Below are positions 32,473-40,795 of a stretch of 56,032 nt of DNA, in pieces (the first letter of the stretch is position 1; the number at the start of each line of letters is the position of its first letter). The notes below the pieces were generated by a model, which saw nothing but the letters and a program-made list of their open reading frames with translations, was not told the DNA's origin and searched no databases. A program made the position numbers and the translations under genes. The stretch is from a virus, in the IMG/VR virus record IMGVR_UViG_3300022696_000137, positions 1-56,032 of that record. One strand, written 5' to 3'.

Positions 32473-33525
32473 TTATTTTTCCTTTTTCATTTTTTTCTTA
32501 TTAATAAGTGCATATTTTCTTTCAATCATTTCCATCAAATTAGAATTCTCTATAACATTTTCCCAAAATTCAGAATTTAAATCATTATCTTTTTCTTTAA
32601 TTGTTTTGTTTTTAAATTCTAATGCTTTAGAATTACCAATTTTAGTTGCATTAACAACACCTAAATCAAGAGCTAATTCAGCAAGACCGGAATATTTTCT
32701 AATACCTTCATCATAATAAACATCAATTGGTATAGAAGTTTTTTCTCTAATATAACGTGATTTATTAACTCTGATAACAAATTGATGTCCTAACAATTCC
32801 TTACCATCTTTAATCATTCTCTTACCAATTATCCAAACGTTATCCGCCGCAAGTTCTCCTCCTTGACCACCACCTACAATATCTGTTGGAATAAAATCTT
32901 GAGTTTTATAAGTATGATTTATATTAACCAAAGGAATATCAAGTAATTTTATATTAAGTGTTACTGTTCTCCAAAAACTTTTAAGACCTTTGGCTCGAGA
33001 CATATCAACTTTAATTTTTCCGTCTAAAGCGTCTGCAATTTCTTTTTTACTTGCCATTTGACCAATAGAATCAATAAAAATCATTACCCTTGCATTAGGA
33101 TCATTTAATTTTTTCAAATTATCAAGTTGTTGATTTAATTCAATTTTCATTTCTTCAACGCTTGGAATTGGTGTCCATACAATCCTGGATGTATCAAGAC
33201 CAAACAATTCAAGATAATCTGGTGGTGAACCTAATTCAGTATCATAAAACATACAAATTCCATCAGGATATTTATTTTGGAATGCTTTAATCAAATATAA
33301 ACCAAAAAGTGTTTTAAATCTTTTAGATTCACCGGCAAGAGTCAAAACACCACCACGCAAACCGCCTTTTGCTTTTCCTGATAAAGCAATATTAAGAACT
33401 GGAATATCTGTTGGGCATTCTAAAACTTCTCTATTAAAAACTTTAGATTCACTTATTTTTGAAGTGAATTTTGAATTAGAATTTTTAATAAGAAATTCCG
33501 CAAGATTTGTTTCTTTTTTAGCCAT
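32473..33525 (-). CDS. uvsX: RecA-like recombinase (T4 UvsX)
   Basis: The 350-residue protein has Walker A GESKRFKT (65-72), the FYDTELGSPPDYLE block, VMIFIDSIGQM (Walker B), and the NINHTYKTQDF segment. UvsX catalyses strand exchange and recombination-dependent replication with UvsY (43.5 kb), gp32 and gp46/47. It is located between the polymerase (10 nt away) and gp41. Confidence 0.92.
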   Translation of the reverse strand: MAKKETNLAEFLIKNSNSKFTSKISESKVFNREVLECPTDIPVLNIALSGKAKGGLRGGVLTLAGESKRFKTLFGLYLIKAFQNKYPDGICMFYDTELGSPPDYLELFGLDTSRIVWTPIPSVEEMKIELNQQLDNLKKLNDPNARVMIFIDSIGQMASKKEIADALDGKIKVDMSRAKGLKSFWRTVTLNIKLLDIPLVNINHTYKTQDFIPTDIVGGGQGGELAADNVWIIGKRMIKDGKELLGHQFVIRVNKSRYIREKTSIPIDVYYDEGIRKYSGLAELALDLGVVNATKIGNSKALEFKNKTIKEKDNDLNSEFWENVIENSNLMEMIERKYALINKKKMKKEK

Positions 33526-33534
33526 TCATCCTCC

Positions 33535-36500
33535 TTAATAACTTAATAATTTTTTCATCTTAGATTTTTTAAGATTAATTTGATTCCATCCTAATACATC
33601 AAAAAATCTTTGAATTATTGTTAAAAATGATTTTTCAAACTGAAGTTCATAATCAATTTCAAAAATATCTTCAAACTCTTTAGGATATTGATTAATAAAT
33701 GCTATTACATTTTGTTTTAAGTAATTATTTTCTTTGATAAATACAAACTTTAACTTTGTACCATTGTTTACAGGAACTAAACCATCAATCCCCTTTTTAG
33801 CAATTGTATAATTGTAATTAATTGCTGCTCGAGCATGAATTGGAACCCCCTTCTTATACTTTAACCCATCTTTTAAATATGTTTTAATTGGATCCGCATA
33901 TTTTGTATATTCAGATATACCACGTGGCGATGAAATTTCAGAAATATCTTGTTTTTTAAATTCTTTTTTAACTTCTTTTAATTTTGTGATTACTTCTTCC
34001 TTATCTTTTGTATCAAAAATCAAATCAACAATGTTTGGAAGTATTTTTCTATTATATGCAGGAGTACTTGTTTTTATAATTTCAATTCCCGTAACCTTCA
34101 TTTTAGGTTTATCATAAATTTTACCTTCATTATCCTTGACTCTTGTCACATATTTTTTCTTTGCAAGGATAATCATGTCTGTGATGACTTTCTCTTTTTC
34201 AAAAACAATCAACTGCGGAACACCAAATTTTTCTGCATAAAGATTCAATATATCCTGAAAGAATGGCTTTAAAAAATCATCATTGAAATGATTAATCCAT
34301 TCCACAAATTCATCATCTGTAACAAAATTCAATCCAAGTTTTTGGAATGTTTCATCGAAACAGAAATAATTAGAGTTGTGAACTAAAATATCATTAGCAA
34401 AAAAGTTATGGTTATCTTCAACTTCAATATCATAAACATCCATTTCTTTAATACCCAAATCTTCAATTTCAAACTCTTTTGTAGTAAACATTTTTAATCC
34501 TCCAAAAAACTTAAACATTTTTTTTACAACAATTTCATCTCCTGGTAAAATATCTTTAGGAGAAACATCTATATAAAAACCATTTCTTTTTATAATAATC
34601 GAATGATCTTCAGTGCAAACAACTTCTTTATCTTTAAATTTTATTTTATACATTCTCTTTTTGACTTTATGTTTTGAAATATAGTTAACTTTTCCGAAAT
34701 TTTCTTCTAATTTTGTGGGTAAATTATAAGAGGTTTTTTTAGTTTTCCCAGACAACACCTTTAAATTACATTGATTGTGTAAACTAACAATTTCATTTTC
34801 TTCTTCATTAGAACCATAAACATCTTTATACTTATTAAACAAATCTTCAATAGTTTTATCGCCTTCATTTGTAATTAAAATAGAATCACCAGCAACACTG
34901 TCTGTATCTATTAATATACAAGGATTATTTTTAAGTTTATTTTTTTCATCTCTAATAGGAAAATATGTTTTATTCTGCCAAAAATAATTCTTAAAATAAT
35001 CATTTGTGGTTTCTGACAAATATTTAATTAAATGCTGGCTTGACAAAGTAATAGTCATAGCACAATAATTATTATAAAGATGAAAATGTTTATTACCTAA
35101 AACTCCATACATACTGTTGATTAAAATCTTTCTAATTTGCTGTTGTCTATCATAATATGATTGAAGGTCTTTATCGCCGTTATCTCTGGCTTCATACATT
35201 AATTTTTTCATATCTTTACGTTCATTAAAAATCTTACTAACAATTTTAGATAAAACACTAACTTTATCTTTCCTATAATATATACCACCAACCTTTAATT
35301 TTTCCCCACCAGTAAGATTCCAAGTTTTATATTCTGAAACAGGACAAGAATAAAGATTCTTTTTCTCTTCTTCTGAAGGATTAAGAACGAGTGTATCGGG
35401 ACCAATATTGTATTGCATAATCATGTGGGGGTACATACTGGCGACATCTAATGAAACCACTTTCTGATACATACCTGGAATTGCCATCACAAAAGCTCCG
35501 GGCAATTTTTCCTTGTGTGATTTTTCTCTATCTGGAAGAACCATTCCTTGTTCATGAAGAAATTTTAAAATATATCCCGTCAAAACACTCATTTGAGAAA
35601 AAACTGCTTGGAATGGAACAAGAGCTTGATAAGCAATATTGACCACAAGTTCAATAAATCTAAGCTTATTTTCAAGCTTTTCAACAAGCAATACATCTTG
35701 AACATTATAATTAACAAAATTATGCCAATCATCTCGCCACGCTGTGTTTATTGTACCTTCATAATCCAGCTTTCCTTCTCCGATTTCTAACGTTCCTATT
35801 GCTTGTAAAGAATAACTGTCTCTTGGAGAATATGTGAATTTTTTATATAATGCTCTTAAATCGAGTATTGCTACACCACCAAATCTAACATCACCTTTAT
35901 AAGTTATTTTATCATCATTAACTGGTGAAAAACATTTTTTTATACCAAGATTTTCTTTTCTGTTTTGTAAATATAAAAAATCAAATTCATCTGAATACCA
36001 TCCTGTAAAAATGTCAACCTTCTCTTTACGACTAATTTCTATAGCCTTTTCAATTAATTTTTTTTCGTCCGGAATCCAATGATATTCCTTTACAAAACTT
36101 TCTCCTGAAACCTTAGTTTCATCAAATTCACGAAGACCTAAAGTTACTAATCTTCCTGATTGAGAAAATTTCATTGTAATAAGATTAACGGGCCATTTTG
36201 CTTCTTCTGGTTTAGGAAACTCATTTGGTGACTCAACTTCAATATCAAGAAAACATATATTAATATCTTTCATATTTGGAGTAAGTGTTTTACCAAGATA
36301 TCTTTGTTGAAGATATTTAACTTCTATTGGAATATCTGTTTCGCAAGTTTTAATTCCTGTTTCCCTAAAAGCTTTCATTCTATCAATATCCTCGGCTATT
36401 TTAGGAACTACAGGACTTTCATAAATATCTGTTATTTCTGATTTTTTAGTTTTATCAGGAATATAAAAAACCAATTCTGGTTTTTCTTCTATCTTTACTG

Positions 36501-36570
36501 TTTTACCATTATTTATTTCCCAAAGCTGAATTTTGTTTGACTTTTGATTGTAGTAAATACGTTTGAACAT
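33535..36570 (-). CDS. 43: Family-B DNA polymerase (T4 gp43-like) with mini-intein
   Basis: The frame has 1011 codons; without the intein the enzyme is about 836 residues. The exonuclease domain has FLDIEVES, YSDEFDFLY and YNVQDVLLVEK. Polymerase motif A is VVSLDVASMYPHM, motif B KILINSMYGVLGN, and motif C IDTDS, which is split by the intein at 558-732 (34375-34899). The tail ends KKSKMKKLLSY, a hydrophobic peptide that may bind the clamp. A frameshifted small gene lies upstream. AAAGGAC precedes the ATG. Confidence 0.95.
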   Translation of the reverse strand: MFKRIYYNQKSNKIQLWEINNGKTVKIEEKPELVFYIPDKTKKSEITDIYESPVVPKIAEDIDRMKAFRETGIKTCETDIPIEVKYLQQRYLGKTLTPNMKDINICFLDIEVESPNEFPKPEEAKWPVNLITMKFSQSGRLVTLGLREFDETKVSGESFVKEYHWIPDEKKLIEKAIEISRKEKVDIFTGWYSDEFDFLYLQNRKENLGIKKCFSPVNDDKITYKGDVRFGGVAILDLRALYKKFTYSPRDSYSLQAIGTLEIGEGKLDYEGTINTAWRDDWHNFVNYNVQDVLLVEKLENKLRFIELVVNIAYQALVPFQAVFSQMSVLTGYILKFLHEQGMVLPDREKSHKEKLPGAFVMAIPGMYQKVVSLDVASMYPHMIMQYNIGPDTLVLNPSEEEKKNLYSCPVSEYKTWNLTGGEKLKVGGIYYRKDKVSVLSKIVSKIFNERKDMKKLMYEARDNGDKDLQSYYDRQQQIRKILINSMYGVLGNKHFHLYNNYCAMTITLSSQHLIKYLSETTNDYFKNYFWQNKTYFPIRDEKNKLKNNPCILIDTDSVAGDSILITNEGDKTIEDLFNKYKDVYGSNEEENEIVSLHNQCNLKVLSGKTKKTSYNLPTKLEENFGKVNYISKHKVKKRMYKIKFKDKEVVCTEDHSIIIKRNGFYIDVSPKDILPGDEIVVKKMFKFFGGLKMFTTKEFEIEDLGIKEMDVYDIEVEDNHNFFANDILVHNSNYFCFDETFQKLGLNFVTDDEFVEWINHFNDDFLKPFFQDILNLYAEKFGVPQLIVFEKEKVITDMIILAKKKYVTRVKDNEGKIYDKPKMKVTGIEIIKTSTPAYNRKILPNIVDLIFDTKDKEEVITKLKEVKKEFKKQDISEISSPRGISEYTKYADPIKTYLKDGLKYKKGVPIHARAAINYNYTIAKKGIDGLVPVNNGTKLKFVFIKENNYLKQNVIAFINQYPKEFEDIFEIDYELQFEKSFLTIIQRFFDVLGWNQINLKKSKMKKLLSY
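34375..34899 (-). other. Mini-intein in polymerase motif C
   Basis: Residues 558-732 (175 aa) start at the Ser of DTDS (block A: SVAGDSILI), have block B VCTEDHSIII (T-x-x-H, about 653-656), block F DVYDIEVEDNHNFF, and end LVHN before Ser733. Splicing would restore IDTD-SNYF, the catalytic motif. There is no homing endonuclease (LAGLIDADG or HNH) between blocks B and F, so it is splicing-only. The site is the one used by known family-B 'pol-c' inteins. Confidence 0.9.
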
Positions 36571-36594
36571 GTACTGTCCTTTCTGGCTTCGTCA

Positions 36595-36820
36595 TTACTC
36601 GTATGACTTACCGATTAATAAGTTAACAACTGTCTCTTCTTTTTTACCTCTGTAACCTTGGCGGACAAATAGGTATTGTTTTTGGTCTGAATCAAATTGA
36701 TATTATCTTTATATTAGGGAAACTTCTGATCATAGTTTTAATGTAGATAGCTACACCACCAGCGAAAAATATGTGTGCTGGTTTTACAATTATCGCTATT
36801 TTCTTATCAAATTTATTCAT
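36595..36820 (-). pseudogene. Frameshifted small gene upstream of the polymerase
   Basis: From the ATG at 36820 (AAGGGG leader) the frame reads MNKFDKKIAIIVKPAHIFF and stops at 36692. In the +1 frame a protein-like stretch FDSDQKQYLFVRQGYRGKK continues from 36696 to a TAA at 36595, ending VVNLLIGKSYE. Together they give a single 74-residue protein after removal of one nt. It follows an early promoter (36852-36880) and lies just before the polymerase. A sequence error, decay or frameshifting would all fit. The remaining bases between this gene and the DHH gene (36821-36937) hold only the promoter and operator-like repeat. Confidence 0.55.
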
Positions 36821-36834
36821 AAAAACCCCTTCAA

Positions 36835-36867
36835 TGTGAAATCGCTATAATAATATTCAATTTCACA
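36835..36867. repeat. Palindrome TGTGAAAT-N17-ATTTCACA over the polymerase-operon promoter
   Basis: Arms 36835-36842 and 36860-36867 are perfect inverted 8-mers spanning the -10 box and start site. A related pair, TGTGAAAT-N9-GTTTCACA, lies upstream of hsp20 (42687-42711). It may be an operator. Confidence 0.35.
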
Positions 36868-36880
36868 ATATAATTGTCAA
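36852..36880 (-). promoter_or_regulatory. Early promoter of the polymerase operon
   Basis: On the minus strand, TTGACA (36875-36880), 17 nt, AATATT (36852-36857), about 30 nt upstream of the frameshifted small gene. Confidence 0.75.
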
Positions 36881-36937
36881 ATTCTGAAAGTCGACGCCAA
36901 CATATTGAAGAGAAAATTTAAGACATACAACATGCTG

Positions 36938-37837
36938 TTATTTACGCCATTGAGGATAATTTTCGTAAATGTAATCCTCTAATACCTGGAAAGACTCTTT
37001 AAGTTTTTCTATGTTTCCTTCTCGATTGTTGAAGGCTGCCGCCTTGCCATGACCACCACCAAGATTAAGGTCATTAATAATCTTACCCAAATTTACATCA
37101 TCCGATTTTGATCTTACACTAATGTGTTTACTTCTTGCATTCTGAACCAATACAAGTTCATAACCATCTTTGTAAAGTAAGCGGTCTGCTATATCGTTAA
37201 GGAATTGTGTTACAGGAACGAAACAAGCATTGATTTTTTCGAACTCGAAAACTAATAACTTATCATAGGTTTCAAAAAACTCTTTTCTACGTTGACGAAA
37301 GAAACTTAATTCCTGAGGAGTAAATCTAACATCACCATTCATAAAACGCATCCTAAATTTGGTGTCGCCCATCTTCCAAAATAATTCATTGATGAAACGA
37401 CTCTTATGCCAATTATGAATCCAAAGATCATAATCGTTGGCGTATCTAACTAAATCATTTAAATGATTTAGATTAATATTATATGTTTCTTCAACCCAAT
37501 TTTTTGTTAAAAGTGCACCACAAACCCCATCAATGGAATAAATGTTTTTTTCAGGATTAAATATTTTCTTAGACCCTTGATGATGATCTAAAATAATAAT
37601 TTTATCAGTACTATCTAAAGTTTCAACTTGCTTAGGAAAGCAATCAGTAACAAAAATAGCATCGTAATCTTCTAAATTAGTTTTTTCAATTATAGAATCA
37701 ACATTTGTAAAGGTACAACTAATACATTTAATATTTTTAAAATAATTTGCTAAAACTATTGAGCATGTAACACCATCAAAATCCCAATGGCTTATACTTA
37801 ATATTCTACTATCCCGTGTTAATTTTTTTGGGTTCAT
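36938..37837 (-). CDS. DHH-family phosphoesterase
   Basis: The 299-residue protein shows DHH motifs: SISHWDFDGVTCSIV (motif I), VTDCFP, IILDHHQ (the DHH triad), and the DHHA1 domain with LGGGHGKAAAFNN. Such enzymes are RecJ-type or NrnA-type, hydrolysing single-stranded DNA, short RNA or cyclic dinucleotides. The 'GGGHGKAA' loop fits the NrnA or cyclic-di-nucleotide phosphodiesterase group. The exact substrate is unknown; options include nanoRNA turnover and destruction of a defence signal. An early promoter (37868-37896) precedes it. Confidence 0.8.
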   Translation of the reverse strand: MNPKKLTRDSRILSISHWDFDGVTCSIVLANYFKNIKCISCTFTNVDSIIEKTNLEDYDAIFVTDCFPKQVETLDSTDKIIILDHHQGSKKIFNPEKNIYSIDGVCGALLTKNWVEETYNINLNHLNDLVRYANDYDLWIHNWHKSRFINELFWKMGDTKFRMRFMNGDVRFTPQELSFFRQRRKEFFETYDKLLVFEFEKINACFVPVTQFLNDIADRLLYKDGYELVLVQNARSKHISVRSKSDDVNLGKIINDLNLGGGHGKAAAFNNREGNIEKLKESFQVLEDYIYENYPQWRK

Positions 37838-37867
37838 TTAATCCTCTCTTTTATAAATCATATTTTC

Positions 37868-37896
37868 AATATTCAATTTTATAATATAATTGTCAA
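37868..37896 (-). promoter_or_regulatory. Early promoter of the DHH gene
   Basis: On the minus strand, TTGACA (37891-37896), 17 nt, AATATT (37868-37873). The -35 box holds the TGA of the predicted unshifted small gene upstream. Confidence 0.75.
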
Positions 37897-37917
37897 ATTG
37901 ACTCTTCAAAATTATCT

Positions 37918-38103
37918 TCAAAATATTTTTTTTGCAACATACCATTGATCTTTATGATTTTTAGGGTTTCTTGCAACCATTCCCATATCTGTCTCAGGAT
38001 CATCGACATTACTAACACTAATATTTGTTAAATCTTCTCCTTTAATATAAGGTCTCATCTCTGCATAATTTTTTCTTCGGTATTTTTTAAATGCGATTTC
38101 CAT
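37918..38103 (-). CDS. Small conserved-type phage protein, probably frameshifted at an A8 run
   Basis: The 61-residue frame (MEIAFKKYRRKNYAEMRPYIKG...) has GEDLTNISVSNVDDPETDMGMVARNPKNHKDQWYV, a pattern I recall as a common small phage protein of unknown role. After QWYVA it meets a run of eight A (37926-37933) and stops. If the run had seven A, the frame would continue KKYFEDNFEESI to a TGA at 37893, the usual ending of the family. So the gene is probably one nucleotide off, or is read by slippage. Confidence 0.65.
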   Translation of the reverse strand: MEIAFKKYRRKNYAEMRPYIKGEDLTNISVSNVDDPETDMGMVARNPKNHKDQWYVAKKIF

Positions 38104-38114
38104 TTTTTTTCTCC

Positions 38115-39320
38115 TTAAAAGTATTTTGAAAAATTATTAATAAATCTTGGTGAATCTAACCACCGCCCATCTCTGTCAAGCATATTATATTGATCTGTTA
38201 TTGTCTTATTAAACAAATTAGGCTCCGAATATTTATTTAAAATCAATTCATCTAATTCCTCAACAGTTACCTTTTCATTAACTTTAACCAAATTATTATC
38301 ATAGGGGCTTGGCATACCATTAGTAAATGTTGTACCAATACTAACACACCCTGCGGCACAATACTCAATATGTTTAATATCTGATTTACTATAATTAAAA
38401 TAATTTTGTACAAGTGGGGATATGCCAAAATCTGGTTTAAACTTCAAAATTGGAAGATGATACTGAAAGCTATTTAACCAATTTATAACTAATATCTTAT
38501 TCTTTATTTTTTCAAAAAACCAAGGCAGCCCTCCCATACAACAAAATTCTATTTTTTTATCCACAACACTTTTAATCACCCAATCAGTCCATTCACTATC
38601 CCAATCGCCTTTTAATCTACGAGCATTACAATAATGAGTAGGCGAGCCTGTATAAATAACACGAGGTTTTTCTAATTTCTTTTTAATCAATGGTCTTTTT
38701 CCATTACCTTGCCAAAAATATTTTGGTATAGCATTAGGAATAACTACGACATTTGATTTTACACCGGCATTATTAACTAAATAATCTTTTAGAAATTTAG
38801 TTGAGACACAAACAGTATCCATCATATTCATAATTTCTATAGTAGATTTTTTAGTTTGTGAATCAATTTTGGATGATGCTAAATTATAATCTGGTATTCT
38901 TTCCCCATTATTTGGACCATCCCAAATAAAGTCATCAATATCATACACCATTTTAAATTTATATCTTTTTTGAAGATCTTTAAATTTTTTAATTTGGGGA
39001 ATTTGAGACGGCGACATTGTTCTTTGAAAAAACATTGATCGGCATCTTATAAGAAAATCGTGTTGATAAATGAAAAACGGCGCAATAAATGGAACAACCT
39101 TCCCATCTTTACCAGCAACAGCATTTAAATAAGTCATAGGAAATATGTTTCTAATATGACCACAACCTGTACTATCAGAAACATAAGAAATAAGTAGATT
39201 TTTCCGAACCTTTTCAATATTAGATTTTATTTTTATTGTTCCAGGGTAAGATTGATTAGGATTATCTAATTGATAATCAAATTTTGTTAAATCACTTGTT
39301 GGTAAATTTTTTTCACTCAT
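38115..39320 (-). CDS. Group-1 (GT4-like) glycosyltransferase
   Basis: The ATG at 39320 follows AAAGGG and is preferred over an in-frame TTG at 39335. The protein is about 401 residues. VYDIDDFIWDGPNNGERIPDY and NVVVIPNAIPKYFW suggest the inter-domain region, and GISPLVQNYFNYSKSDIKHIEYCAAGCV matches the C-terminal GT-B motif 'K..EY.a.G.P'. Many T4-like phages encode such a protein near replication genes. Target unknown: DNA bases or host glycans. Confidence 0.78.
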   Translation of the reverse strand: MSEKNLPTSDLTKFDYQLDNPNQSYPGTIKIKSNIEKVRKNLLISYVSDSTGCGHIRNIFPMTYLNAVAGKDGKVVPFIAPFFIYQHDFLIRCRSMFFQRTMSPSQIPQIKKFKDLQKRYKFKMVYDIDDFIWDGPNNGERIPDYNLASSKIDSQTKKSTIEIMNMMDTVCVSTKFLKDYLVNNAGVKSNVVVIPNAIPKYFWQGNGKRPLIKKKLEKPRVIYTGSPTHYCNARRLKGDWDSEWTDWVIKSVVDKKIEFCCMGGLPWFFEKIKNKILVINWLNSFQYHLPILKFKPDFGISPLVQNYFNYSKSDIKHIEYCAAGCVSIGTTFTNGMPSPYDNNLVKVNEKVTVEELDELILNKYSEPNLFNKTITDQYNMLDRDGRWLDSPRFINNFSKYF

Positions 39321-39350
39321 TTTAAACCCTTTCAAATTATTTGTTAAATT

Positions 39351-40400
39351 TTAAATTTGTTCGCCTTTAGAATTTTTATATAATTCATTAACTATTTCTT
39401 TAACTTCATTTTTATTATCTATATTTAAATTTTCTATATATTCTTCAATCAATTCTCCGACAGATTTAATTTCAAACTCTAATTCATCTTTTGAAAAAAG
39501 ATTATGATTTATAAAAACATTTGGTGGGTACGCCGGTCCTAATTTTTCAATTTTATTAACATATTTCTGAATCTCATTATCATCTGTTTTACCTATATCA
39601 TAATCAACGGAAATATCAATTACATTTCCTTTTACTATTGATTCATTAAACTCTTCAGGATATTTTAAATCTATAAATTTAATTGTTTTCTTTGAATTTA
39701 CAAACTCATAACTTAAATCTTCAAGATTCAACACACAAAATCCTCTATCTTCTCCTTTATCATGGCGAGTTAAATGAAATGGGCTTCCTACCATTATTAT
39801 TTCTCCACCCCTTCCTTTAGTTATGGATCTTTGATGAAAATGCCCTGAAAATGTCAAAGTATAATTTTTATGAAATACTATTGTATCAATTCCTCTGGGA
39901 GAAATAGTTGTTTTATTAAATGGTACTCCAGCTATTTCAAAATGACCAAAACAAACATCACAATGAATATTTTTATTTGCTACTCTTTTAGAAAAATTTT
40001 CATTATTTACTTGCCAAGGAACATATAATAATCTTTTATTTTCTAATTCAATTAATTCAATATCTTCATAAACAGTTAAATTTTTAAATTTTTTCAAAAA
40101 ATTTAAAGAATGAACTTCAGTCGTTGTTTTAAAATAAGTGTCATGGTTGCCCGGAAAAATTCTAATCTTAAATCCTTCTTTATCAAATATTTCGAATAGG
40201 TTAAACACACAACTTTTCATGTATATATTAAGGGTGTTCCTGGTATCAAACAAGTCACCTAAAAAAATTATATCATTTATATCATGTTCCTTAAGATAAG
40301 GTATAAATTCATCATAAAAAAATCTAAGTTGACTATCTAAAAAAACTTTTGAAGATTTTTTTATTCCAAAATGCGGATCAGCGACCAATGCCATCTTCAT
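39351..40400 (-). CDS. 47: Recombination nuclease subunit (T4 gp47/SbcD-like)
   Basis: The 349-residue calcineurin-like phosphoesterase has motifs VADPHFG (D8, H10), FLGDLFDTR, FPGNHDTY, CFGHFE and FSGHFHQR. It forms the nuclease subunit of the gp46/gp47 (Rad50/Mre11-like) complex that resects DNA ends for recombination-primed replication. The gp55 gene lies between it and gp46. Confidence 0.92.
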   Translation of the reverse strand: MKMALVADPHFGIKKSSKVFLDSQLRFFYDEFIPYLKEHDINDIIFLGDLFDTRNTLNIYMKSCVFNLFEIFDKEGFKIRIFPGNHDTYFKTTTEVHSLNFLKKFKNLTVYEDIELIELENKRLLYVPWQVNNENFSKRVANKNIHCDVCFGHFEIAGVPFNKTTISPRGIDTIVFHKNYTLTFSGHFHQRSITKGRGGEIIMVGSPFHLTRHDKGEDRGFCVLNLEDLSYEFVNSKKTIKFIDLKYPEEFNESIVKGNVIDISVDYDIGKTDDNEIQKYVNKIEKLGPAYPPNVFINHNLFSKDELEFEIKSVGELIEEYIENLNIDNKNEVKEIVNELYKNSKGEQI

Positions 40401-40411
40401 TAAAAATCTCC

Positions 40412-40786
40412 TTAAAGTTCAGCAGTTTGATTTACATAATCTAAATTTTCATTAAAATCAAGGCTAACAAATAAATTTTGTTTAGTTTTATATTTCTTAA
40501 TATTCTGAACAAAAGAATTATAAGCTATCATTGTAAAATATGAAAATGGATTAGTTCTTGTTAAATCAAAATTTTTCATATATTTTAACATAACAAACAC
40601 GGCATCAGATTCCATTTCAGCCTTTCTGTCTGGAGTATAATTAATAAAATTTGGTTTATTCAAAAAATTTCGGGCAATCTTTTGAAAAATAACACCTAAT
40701 TTCTCATAATATTTTCTGGAGCCCGTCTTATCATATTTTCTTAATATTTCAAGAAATTCTTTATTGTCAACATAATGATTCTTCAT
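40412..40786 (-). CDS. 55: Late-transcription sigma factor (T4 gp55-like)
   Basis: The 124-residue protein is shorter than T4 gp55 (185) but matches it: YVDNKEFLEILRKYD at the start, then FINYTPDRKAEMESDAVFVMLKYMKNFD (T4 '[28 protein letters not shown]'), NPFSYFTMIAYNSFVQNIKK (T4 '[20 protein letters not shown]'), and a tail NLDYVNQTAEL similar to the T4 clamp-binding end (SLDFLYEANDL). With the clamp it directs RNA polymerase to TATAAATA promoters, which occur in this window. It sits between gp46 and gp47. Confidence 0.88.
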   Translation of the reverse strand: MKNHYVDNKEFLEILRKYDKTGSRKYYEKLGVIFQKIARNFLNKPNFINYTPDRKAEMESDAVFVMLKYMKNFDLTRTNPFSYFTMIAYNSFVQNIKKYKTKQNLFVSLDFNENLDYVNQTAEL

Positions 40787-40795
40787 AATACCTCC

